In this document: positions 18,667 to 28,565 of the stretch, in pieces
Position numbering within the stretch: the first letter of the stretch is position 1
Layout of the letters: every line of letters starts with the position of its first letter
Assembly (NCBI GenBank): GCA_026003835.1
Contig: BPHZ01000010.1
Location: forward strand, 1-64,000
Length of the DNA: 64,000 nt
Reading direction: 5' to 3'
Source of the DNA: Herpetosiphonaceae bacterium
GTDB lineage: Bacteria; Chloroflexota; Chloroflexia; Chloroflexales; Herpetosiphonaceae
The notes under the pieces: generated by a model
Databases searched by the model: none
What the model was told of the DNA's origin: nothing
The model's input: only the letters and a program-made list of their open reading frames with translations
Program-made: the position numbers and the translations under genes

Positions 18667-20169
18667 TCACTGGGTGTTGCCGAAAATGATCGGGAGATGC
18701 GTTCGATGGGGGAGGAGCGTGCTCCTCACCGCGGCTAGCGCATCCAGCCGGCCCCAGCCATAGACGTTGTTGGGGCGGGCGTTGGGATCCGGATCGCATG
18801 CCGTAGAAGGCGCATCCGTGGGACGGGCAGTAAGTTGAAGAATATCGCGTGTCAGCTCGATCTGGCCGCGCAGCTCCGGCTGCGCCGACCAGAGCAGCGC
18901 GGCTGCGCCTGAGACGTGGGGCGCGGCCATGCTGGTGCCCTGTAGCTCTCGGTAGCCGCCGTCGTTCCAGCTCGATCTCACATCTACTCCTGGTGCGCTA
19001 AGGTCCGGCCCAACCCGGGTGGCACCATTGTATGAGACTGGCCCGCGGCTGCTGAAGAAGGCGATCTCGCCGCTGCTGCTGTAGGCGCCGACGGTCAGAT
19101 TGTCGGGGTAGATCGCTGGAGGTGTTGTGATAGTGCTACACGAGGAGCCGCCATTTCCGGCGGAGGTAACCACCAGGATGCCTGCGGCGGTAAGGTTTTG
19201 GACAGCCGGCTCCAGGGCTTCCAGCTCTTCGCCGGTGCAACCTTCGCTGATCGTACAGGACCAGGAATTATTGATGATATCGGGCGCCAGATCCGGGCGG
19301 GGGTTCTGGCCGCTTTCATCGGTGGGGGCCAGAAACCACTCAAAACATTCCAGGTAGGTGCTGATGGTACCGACACCCTGTTCCATATTGCGGCAGCCAA
19401 TCCAGCGGGCGCCAGGCGCCACACCGATCTGATTGCTGCCATCGGCGCCGGCGATCGTTCCCATTGTATGGGTGCCGTGGCCGTGATCATCGCAGGGCTC
19501 GGCGCTGTCGAAGCCGCATGGATTTGTCGCATTGCCGTCAAGATCCTCGTGGATACTGTCGTGCCAGTGGTAGGCATGGCTCACCGAGGTGCTGTCCCAG
19601 CCGCGATAGCTGGCCTTCAGCGCTGGGTGATCCCACATAATGCCGGTATCGTTGCCCGCGACCACCACGCCGGTGCCGGTTACACCAAAGGTGCTCCAAA
19701 CCTGGTCAGCTCGAATGTCTGCGATGCCCCACTCCACCGCCTGGACGGTCTCCGGCCTGGGGAGGGCCGGCTGCGGCTGCGGTGGAGCCTGTAAGCGGCG
19801 GGGCGGATCAGCGATGATGCGCGCTACCTCAGGCCGCGCAGCCAGCAGCGCCTGGGTGGGGGCGTCGATCTCAGCAGCGATAGCATTCACAATCAAGAAG
19901 CTGCGGGCGTTGACGCCGCGCTGGTTGAGCAGCGCCAGAATCGGCGCCTGCTGTTGTTCGGCATGGCGCTGAAGCGCCTGTCTGACGGCGGCCACGCGCT
20001 CAGTCTTATTGGGAATGGAGGCCGCAAAGCTGAGATCTGCCTGCTGCTTGAGCAAAATCAGGACCGGTTCACTGCTATCGGCGGCGGCGGGGTGCTCAGA
20101 GGTTGCGAAAGCCAACGGCGCCAGCAGGATGAGGACAGCCAGCACACGAATCATCAAGACTCCTCTCAT
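18667..20169 (-). CDS. Secreted subtilisin-like serine protease (S8)
   Basis: 500 residues. A signal peptide (IRVLAVLILLAPLAFA) precedes an inhibitor_I9-like propeptide to about residue 135. The S8 catalytic domain shows the Asp in VVAGNDTGIMWDHP, the His in DDHGHGTHTMGTI, the oxyanion Asn in VVTSAGNGGSS and the Ser in GTSMAAPHVSGAAAL. It ends with a short tail (LPHRTHLPIIFGNTQ) and no anchor. It is expected to be exported and self-processed and to degrade extracellular protein. An in-frame start at 20151 is an alternative. The gene is divergent from padR, and two operator-like repeats lie between them. Confidence 0.94.
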   Translation of the reverse strand: MRGVLMIRVLAVLILLAPLAFATSEHPAAADSSEPVLILLKQQADLSFAASIPNKTERVAAVRQALQRHAEQQQAPILALLNQRGVNARSFLIVNAIAAEIDAPTQALLAARPEVARIIADPPRRLQAPPQPQPALPRPETVQAVEWGIADIRADQVWSTFGVTGTGVVVAGNDTGIMWDHPALKASYRGWDSTSVSHAYHWHDSIHEDLDGNATNPCGFDSAEPCDDHGHGTHTMGTIAGADGSNQIGVAPGARWIGCRNMEQGVGTISTYLECFEWFLAPTDESGQNPRPDLAPDIINNSWSCTISEGCTGEELEALEPAVQNLTAAGILVVTSAGNGGSSCSTITTPPAIYPDNLTVGAYSSSGEIAFFSSRGPVSYNGATRVGPDLSAPGVDVRSSWNDGGYRELQGTSMAAPHVSGAAALLWSAQPELRGQIELTRDILQLTARPTDAPSTACDPDPNARPNNVYGWGRLDALAAVRSTLLPHRTHLPIIFGNTQ

Positions 20170-20198
20170 AAGGTCTTGACGGCAGGAGTCCGGCTAGT

Positions 20199-20294
20199 TA
20201 GAATCTGAATAGTTATCCTTCTGCCGTCTCAGAGCAAGACAACACTACCACAGGCTGATCGCCGCCGGGGATGAGAATCTAGATAGTTATTCTC
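20199..20294. promoter_or_regulatory. Paired operator candidates between the subtilase and padR-modAB
   Basis: Two near-identical boxes on the same strand: AGAATCTGAATAGTTATCCT (from 20200) and AGAATCTAGATAGTTATTCT (from 20274). Their starts are 74 bases apart, about seven helical turns. The second lies within an inverted repeat GAGAAT...ATTCTC (20273-20294). PadR proteins commonly bind such dyads near their own genes, so autoregulation and control of the divergent protease are plausible. Confidence 0.55.
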
Positions 20295-20332
20295 AAACCA
20301 TATACAGTATATAACGGAAACGGCGAAAATCT

Positions 20333-20911
20333 ATGCAGCCATCCTGGCCCAGCGAATATGTTGCCCTGGCCCTCTTGTGCGAGCGGCCGATGCACGGCTA
20401 CGAGCTGTACCAACGCGTGCGCTCAGATCAGGCGCTGCGCGCAATTTGGCGCATCGAGCGCAGCCAGCTCTATTTTCTACTGCGTAAGCTGGAGCGCGAG
20501 GGCTACATTGCTGAGCTGGCCGAGGAGCAGGCGGCAGGCCCGCCGCGACTGATCTATGCTCCCACCCCTGCCGGACGGGCAGCGCTGGAAGCGTGGCTAC
20601 GCAGGCCGGAGGCCCAGCCGCACGATCTCCGCGCTGCCTTTCTGGCGAAGCTCTACCTGGCGCTACGTTCTACGCCCGACATTGCCCCAGCCCTGGTTGA
20701 GGAGCAGCGCCGGGTGCTGAACGAGTGGGCGGGCCGGCAGCGCCGGCGAGCGGCGGGAAACGATTTTGTCGCGCTGGTGCACCGGCTACGCCTCTCACAG
20801 ATCGAGGCGGCGCTTGCCTGGCTGGATGAGCTTTGGGCACTGATCCACGCAGGACAGCTCACGGATAGCGTTTCCCATCCTGCGCCGTCTGAACCGGCGG
20901 TGCGCTCGTGA
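20333..20911 (+). CDS. PadR-family transcriptional regulator
   Basis: 192 residues. The N-terminal winged helix is typical of PadR: EYVALALLCERPMHGYELYQ, then IERSQLYFLLRKLEREGYI, and the wing with PPRLIYAPTPAGRAALEAWL. The C-terminal coiled-coil region (FLAKLYLALRSTPDIAPALV onward) gives dimerisation, as in subfamily 2 with a long C-domain. Its stop overlaps the GTG start of modA by four bases, so it is translationally coupled to the molybdate transporter genes. Molybdate uptake is usually controlled by ModE or a Moco riboswitch, so a PadR in this place is unusual. The effector is unknown. Confidence 0.92.
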   Translation: MQPSWPSEYVALALLCERPMHGYELYQRVRSDQALRAIWRIERSQLYFLLRKLEREGYIAELAEEQAAGPPRLIYAPTPAGRAALEAWLRRPEAQPHDLRAAFLAKLYLALRSTPDIAPALVEEQRRVLNEWAGRQRRRAAGNDFVALVHRLRLSQIEAALAWLDELWALIHAGQLTDSVSHPAPSEPAVRS

Positions 20912-21735
20912 TCCGCGGCGCCGGCGGCCTGCTGCTTACAGCGCTGCTGCTTGCCCTTACCGCGTGTGCGAGTCGCGGCGCTGATGGCGCCGGGGGGCAA
21001 GAACCCAAGGTGTTGACAGTTTTCGCCGCCGCGTCGCTGGCCGAGGTCTTCCAGGAGCTTGGCCGGACCTTCGAGGCGGCGCATCCCGGCGTCAGCGTTC
21101 GCTTTAACTTTGCCGGCTCGCAGCAGCTTCTGGCCCAGCTCGATCATGGCGCCCGCGCCGATGTGTTTGCCTCGGCGAGCCAACAGGAGATGGAGGCAGC
21201 GATAAACGCCTCGCTAGTTGTCTCGGGGACGCAGCGCACCTTTGCGCGGAATCGCTTGATTGTCATCTATCCCAGGGAGAACCCCGGCGCGCTGCGCGAG
21301 CTGGCGGACCTGGGCCGGCCTGGATTGAAAATCGCCATCGCCGACGCCTCGGTGCCGGTAGGGCGCTATACGCTGGCGCTGCTCAAAGCGATGAGCGACG
21401 ATCCCGCGTTCAGCCGAGATATTGCGGAGCGTGTGTTGAACAGTGTCGTCTCGCGTGAAGAGAATGTCCGAGCGGTTGTGAGCAAAGTACGCCTGGGTGA
21501 AGTCGACGCGGGTATCGTCTACAGCTCGGATGTCGGAGGGAAGGCGGCGGATGAGCTCGCGACGATAACGATCCCTAAGCATCTCAACCCCATCGCCAGC
21601 TATCCAATCGCGCCGCTGGCGGATGCCGCGCAGCCCGACCTGGCGCGGCAGTTTATCGAGCTTGTTCTCTCGCAGCAAGGGCAAGAAGTATTGAGGGCAT
21701 ATGGATTCATCCCTTCACAGACGGGTAGGCCATAA
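20908..21735 (+). CDS. modA: Molybdate ABC transporter, substrate-binding lipoprotein
   Basis: 275 residues. A signal peptide with lipobox LLALTACAS gives a membrane-tethered binding protein. The family pattern is clear: LTVFAAASLAEVFQELG, FNFAGSQQLLAQLDHGARAD, VFASASQQEM, and later GEVDAGIVYSSDV. It binds molybdate or tungstate outside the membrane and delivers it to ModB. The start is GTG at 20908, overlapping padR by four bases. The modB start lies inside the last 35 bases. The ATPase ModC is not adjacent and must be elsewhere. Confidence 0.93.
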   Translation: MIRGAGGLLLTALLLALTACASRGADGAGGQEPKVLTVFAAASLAEVFQELGRTFEAAHPGVSVRFNFAGSQQLLAQLDHGARADVFASASQQEMEAAINASLVVSGTQRTFARNRLIVIYPRENPGALRELADLGRPGLKIAIADASVPVGRYTLALLKAMSDDPAFSRDIAERVLNSVVSREENVRAVVSKVRLGEVDAGIVYSSDVGGKAADELATITIPKHLNPIASYPIAPLADAAQPDLARQFIELVLSQQGQEVLRAYGFIPSQTGRP

Positions 21736-22570
21736 GCCGGCCCCGGCGGTGCTTGTGCTGCCGCAGCGCTCGCGGCGGCGCCGGCGCTGGGATCATGTAA
21801 GGCGCTGGGCGCTCCTGCTGGCGGGGGTACCGCTCCTGCTGCTGCTGCTGCTGCCGATTCTGGCGCTGGTGGTGCGGACGCCGCCGGCACTGTTGGCGCA
21901 TTATCTCGGCAGCAGCGGCACGGTTCAAGCGGTTGGTCTGAGCCTGGGGACAAGCATTGCGGCGACGCTCTCGGTCGCGTTGTTGGGGACGCCGCTGGCT
22001 CATATGCTTGCGCGGCGGCGTTTTCATGGGCGCAGGCTGCTGGAGGCGCTGATCGATCTGCCGACAGTGTTGCCGCCCGCCGTTGCTGGTCTTGGCTTGC
22101 TGATGGTCTTTGGCCGGCGCGGTCTGCTGGGCAGCTGGCTCCAATCCTTCGGCGTCGAGATAGCCTTTACGCCTCTGGCGGTTGTGCTGGCGCAGATCTT
22201 CGTCGCCGCGCCCTACTACGTCAAGACTGCCTCCATTGGCCTGACAGGCGTGAGCGTTGAGCTTGAGCAGGCGGCGGGATTGGATGGCGCTGGGCCGCTG
22301 CAGGTCTTCCGTCACATCACGCTGCCGTTGGCCTGGCGCAGTCTGATCGGCGGGATGGCGCTATGCTGGGCGCGGGCGCTTGGCGAGTTCGGCGCAACCA
22401 TTATCTTTGCCGGCAACTACCCCGGCCGCACCCAAACCATGCCGCTAGCGGTCTACCTCGGCTTTGAAATCGAACTTGAGCAAGCCCTGACGCTGGCGGT
22501 GATCCTGCTGGCGTTCTCCTTTGGCATCCTCTTTACCATCCGCGCCTTGCTGCGCGACGAGGCCGAATAG
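21701..22570 (+). CDS. modB: Molybdate ABC transporter permease
   Basis: 289 residues with a basic N-terminus (RSRRRRRWDHVRRW) and about six membrane helices. The ABC permease coupling loop (EAA motif) is ELEQAAGLDGAGPLQVFRHI. DLPTVLPPAVAGLGLL and RALGEFGATIIFAGNYPG are characteristic of ModB/CysT-type permeases. It overlaps modA by 35 bases in another frame. No modC follows; the next gene is convergent. Molybdate imported here would feed molybdopterin cofactor synthesis, for which moaA is at 53.6 kb. Confidence 0.93.
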   Translation: MDSSLHRRVGHKPAPAVLVLPQRSRRRRRWDHVRRWALLLAGVPLLLLLLLPILALVVRTPPALLAHYLGSSGTVQAVGLSLGTSIAATLSVALLGTPLAHMLARRRFHGRRLLEALIDLPTVLPPAVAGLGLLMVFGRRGLLGSWLQSFGVEIAFTPLAVVLAQIFVAAPYYVKTASIGLTGVSVELEQAAGLDGAGPLQVFRHITLPLAWRSLIGGMALCWARALGEFGATIIFAGNYPGRTQTMPLAVYLGFEIELEQALTLAVILLAFSFGILFTIRALLRDEAE

Positions 22571-22724
22571 GAGCGAGCGCAAGAGATCGATGCATGACAG
22601 AGGGGGAAGAACGGGTTTTCCTCGATCTCAAGAGGCTGCTACTCCAAATACTTGCTGAAAAGGCCCGATAACGTAGTATTTGGGCGAGCGGCTGTGCGCT
22701 AGCCGCCCGCCCGAACAGCGTCGA

Positions 22725-25320
22725 TCAGCGCCACTCCAGCACGATCTCCAGGGCCGGCGCGCTCTGCGCCCAGGCGCCGGCAGGATCGCGCAGGGTGATG
22801 CGTACAACCTGGCCCTGCTGCTTGAGCACGTTAAGCGGTCGCGCTCCGCCCTGGCGTACCAGGGCGGCGAGCCGCACTCTGGCGCGCGGTTCAATCAGGT
22901 CGCCGGCGAAGAGGAGCAGCGTTAGCTCAGGGTCGAGGTTGGCATGTGCTCCGCTGGGGAAGCGGATCGTCAGACGTGAGATCGTGGCCTGTTCCGGTAG
23001 GCTGCCGCTATCCTGCGAGGAATCGAACAGGACGGCCTCGCCGTTGTGGAGATCCGGGACGCCGGCGAAAAGCCGGACATCCATCGACGTAGGCCCTCTG
23101 CCGGCTGCAGGCTGCGGCGCTCCTGCAGAGACTGGGGCTCCCTTCTTGAAGAAGTTAGAGATGCCGCCGGTGCGGCTGCGCATATTGGGTGGGCTGGCGG
23201 CCGCCGGATCAAGCTGCGGAGAGTGCATCGCCAGCAGCGTCGGCGGGGGCGGCGGAGCGCCTGCCGGCGCTGCCATCCCAGAGGCAAGAATGCCGTAGCC
23301 TGAAGGGTTGATAAAGTGGTCCGACCAGCCGGCGGGCAGCGCGTTGGCAACAGGAACCGTGCCCTCGATTGGCCTGCCCGCCTCGCTACGCACGGCGACA
23401 AAGGCCGTCTCCGCGCTCGCCAGGCCGTAGTTGAGCGCCTCGCGCACAAGGAGATCGCGCAGGGCGGCTTGCGCCTGGCTGCGCGCATTCTCGGCGTAGA
23501 TCGTTGGTGGGCTGCCCTGCGAGCCGGCGAAGAGCTGTTCCGGGTCGTAGCCCAGGCGCCGCAGCTGATCGTGCAGTTCGTCATCGGGATAGCCACCATG
23601 CATCAGATACTCCAGGCCGAGGATCTGGCGTGCTCCGAAGAGCATTTTGATCGCTGGCTGCTCCCCGGCGCTCTCATCTGCGCTAAGGCTGTAGGTTGCG
23701 ATCTCATGACCCCTGGCGGTAGCCAACCGGAAGCTGAGATTTGCGCTCTCGCCGCGCCGGACGCGCCCGGCAACCCACAGCGATCGGCCTGCCGGGAGGT
23801 CGCCGAGATCGATAGCGCTCCACCCGGAGCGCTCGATTGGCTGTACCTGGCGGCCAGCCGCCTGGATCTCCGGCCGGTTTACCTCCAGACGCAGCCCGAC
23901 CAGCACAGGCTCGCCCCACTCGGTCAGCACCTCGTCGAGAGCGGTGGCGATATCCTCCTCTTCGGCGGCGCTGGTGAGGAACTTCGCGGAACCGCCGCCG
24001 CGCTCGGCAAGCTCGTGGACAAGAAAGGCGTTGGGCGCGGCGTCGATACAGAGAACGCTGATACGCTGCCGCTCGTTGCGCTCTCGCTCCTGATCGGCCA
24101 GTCGTAAGATGCGTGCGGCGTCTGTCACCTCGGCATCGGTGACGATCAGGACGTGGCGAGCGCGCTCGCCGGGCTTGCGCTTCATGTTCAGCGCCTGCTC
24201 AAGCGCAACGCCCAGCTCGGTGCCGCCATTATCGCGGTAGCGTTCGAGAAATGCCCTGGCCTTGTCGATAGCGGCTGGATCGGCCGGGCGCAGTCTGCCG
24301 GAAAACCAGCGCGTTGTGTTATGGAAGAGCCCAAGATTGAAGCAGTCCTGCTGCGTGAGTCCGGCGAGAAACTGCTTGACTGCCCAATCAGCGGCCTCCC
24401 ATTTGGCGCCGAGCATCGAGCCGGAATGATCGACGAGCAGGATGACGTCTCTGGGTATGCCGCGAGTCTGGTCGAGAACCGCCGGCGGCGCTGCCAGCGC
24501 CAGGAAATAGACATATCCGGCGTCCCGGTCCTCGTAATGCAGCACGCTCAGCGCCGGTCGATCCTGCTCCTGGGCCTGCGCCCACGCAAGCACGCAATCG
24601 CGGTCGGGGATAACCTCGCCCTCGGCTAGTTGGATGTGCAGGCGCTGTCCTTCCCGCCTGATGTCAAGTCGGTGGGTTGGGCTGCGAACCTCGCCTGCGC
24701 CATGGGCCACGAGATCGAGCGAGAAACGATGGCCGGGGTCGCGCATAACCAGCAGTGGCTGGCCGGCGGAGTGGCGTGAGCCAAGCTCATCGCCGCGGAC
24801 ATAGCGCGGCGCCGTCGTCAGAGGGATACGGATCGTCCAGTTGGTCCCTTCGGTCCTGGCGAGTTGGACATAGGATGTCTCGACGGCGATCTCCTGGTCG
24901 GGCTGAATGCCGGCGACGTGAAGTGTAAAAACATCTGGCGACTCGCGAGTCAGCAGCGCGGCCTGCCATCCCTGCCGTTTCGCTTCGCTGTACTGCTCTT
25001 CCGCCTGCTGTCGCTCCTGGAGCATAGCGCGGATCTCTACATCGCCGAAGCGCACACGGACGCCGCTGACGGCGGCATCGCCAGGGAGCGGGAAACGATA
25101 GACTGCCTCCAGAACCTTGTCAGACTGCTGGCGAGAGTAGCTATAGACCTGGATGATACGCAGCACTGCCAGGGGGGCCGAGCAGATCCCCGCGCAGCTC
25201 GGTGCGCCTGAGCGGAACGAAGCGACGTTGCCCTTCCTCGCGCTCTCCATCGCCACCTACAACTTCCAGCACCCCGATCCCGTCCGGGCGTGAGTTTTCG
25301 TAGGCCCTGGGATTAAACAT
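22725..25320 (-). CDS. VIT and von Willebrand A domain protein, one frameshift near the N-terminus
   Basis: About 860 residues. The true start is probably the ATG at 25320 (MFNPRAYENSRPDG) after GAGGAG. That frame runs through VPLRRTELRGDLLGP and then must shift near 25180, at a run of six G, into the long frame LAVLRIIQVYSYSRQQSDKV. The VIT domain (VLEAVYRFPLPGDAAVSGVR, later IRIPLTTAPRYV) is followed by a VWA domain with an intact MIDAS, VILLVDHSGSMLGAKW, and GTELGVALEQAL. A long C-terminal beta-rich part has a Pro-rich linker (APPPPPTLLAM). No signal peptide is seen. Homologues are inter-alpha-trypsin-inhibitor heavy-chain-like proteins of unknown bacterial function, probably metal-dependent protein binding. 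Confidence 0.85.
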
Positions 25321-25372
25321 AGCTGGACCTCCTCATCGTACAGGGCTACAGCGTTTGAACAGATCGCTCGAA

Positions 25373-25466
25373 GTGTCGTCTACCACACCGTTGGTGATGG
25401 GGATATTCCGAGGGAGTTGCTTCTGCTCCCCGGTGCTTGTCAACATCAGCGTGGTTGACCAATAGT
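25373..25466 (+). repeat. Dispersed intergenic repeat, copy B
   Basis: Lies between the VIT-VWA gene and leuS. It starts TCGTCTACCACACC and ends GTGGTTGACCAATAG; the ends are inverted relatives of each other, as in a miniature transposable element. The middle GATGGGGATATTCCGAGGG matches copy C. Confidence 0.65.
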
Positions 25467-25567
25467 TGTATTATCGAATAGACGAGGAGCGGGGGCAAGG
25501 GGATGCGGCGGAGAGGGCATAAACTACTCATCCGCCGCATCCCCTGCCTCTGCCCTGATACAGCTTA

Positions 25568-27997
<2,430 letters not shown>

Positions 27998-28145
27998 TGG
28001 ATGGACCTCCTTGCAGCCCACAGCAAACAGCTATGGGTGTTGCGTTCCGCTACCAATTGAGGTTGAACGAGAAACCGTCAACAAGCGATGGCTGAACGGC
28101 GGCGCTCGTGCACGAGAAGGCAGAACATCGTCAAGCTCCTTTTTC

Positions 28146-28180
28146 AATAAAACAAGAGCGCCTCCCGCGTGGGGAGGCGC
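28146..28180 (-). terminator. Attenuator terminator upstream of leuS
   Basis: On the minus strand the 9-bp stem GCGCCTCCC/GGGAGGCGC with loop CACGC is followed by TCTTGTTTTATT. It lies after the leader ORF and about 150 bases before the leuS start, so it would stop transcription before the gene. The sequence CTCCCCACGC (5' arm plus loop) can instead pair with GCGTGGGGGG at 28214-28223. Confidence 0.85.
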
Positions 28181-28208
28181 CTACCGGATATGCTCTCAGG
28201 CTACAATG

Positions 28209-28289
28209 CTATGCCCCCCACGCCAAAGAGCCCCTCGCAAGGAGGAGCCGGAGGCTAAGGAGGAGCGTGTTGTAGCGCTTATCAATCAT
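28209..28289 (-). CDS. Leucine-rich leader peptide of leuS attenuator
   Basis: A 26-codon ORF (ATG 28287-28289, TAG 28209-28211). The peptide begins MIDKRYNTLLLSLRLLLARG and ends SLAWGA. Eight of 26 residues are Leu, seven of them in codons 9-17 (CTC CTC CTT .. CTC .. CTC CTC CTT). Codons 22-25 supply the strand that can pair with the terminator arm. The ribosome site is weak (TAGG about 9 bases upstream). It lies some 20 bases after the predicted transcription start. The design is that of classical attenuators: ribosome stalling at Leu codons when Leu-tRNA is scarce would free the antiterminator and let leuS be transcribed. Inference from sequence; not listed as a normal gene because of its size. 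Confidence 0.8.
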   Translation of the reverse strand: MIDKRYNTLLLSLRLLLARGSLAWGA

Positions 28290-28317
28290 GATCATAACCT
28301 ATACCAGAAGTGTCAGT

Positions 28318-28346
28318 AGTATAGCCAGCTTGATTCAGCATGTCAA
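28318..28346 (-). promoter_or_regulatory. Consensus sigma-70 promoter of the leuS leader
   Basis: TTGACA (28341-28346), exactly 17 bases, then TATACT (28318-28323) on the minus strand. Predicted start of RNA near 28311, giving a ~22-base untranslated stretch before the leader ORF. Confidence 0.88.
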
Positions 28347-28479
28347 TAGCCCATAAGGGAACAAACCGCAATCATATCGTCCAGCCGGCCTGGCCTGAGC
28401 TTCACGCCGGCGTCGAAGAATGCTACAATAGCGCCCGAACATCCAGCCAGGAAAACCAATGTAGTCGTCCACCACATCC

Positions 28480-28558
28480 AGCGCGATGGGGAGGTTCGGA
28501 GAGGCTACGCCCCTCTGGTTCCCCCTTTCTCATCACAATCAATGTGGTTGACTAACAG
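28480..28558 (+). repeat. Dispersed intergenic repeat, copy C
   Basis: GATGGGGAGGTTCGGAGAGG, a GC-rich hairpin part, CCCCCTTTC and finally AATGTGGTTGAC. It lies between the leuS leader and the divergent GT39-like gene. The best partner in detail is copy G on the opposite strand at 52.6 kb. Confidence 0.7.
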
Positions 28559-28565
28559 CACAACG

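Noticed and set aside
20160..20907. Molybdenum cofactor riboswitch ahead of modA
   Set aside because: modA has no untranslated leader: its GTG overlaps the padR stop by four bases, leaving no room for a riboswitch directly before it.
28022..28330. T-box riboswitch upstream of leuS
   Set aside because: No T-box bulge sequence (AGGGTGGNACCGCG type) and no specifier-loop plan; the Leu-rich ORF with alternative stems explains the region better.
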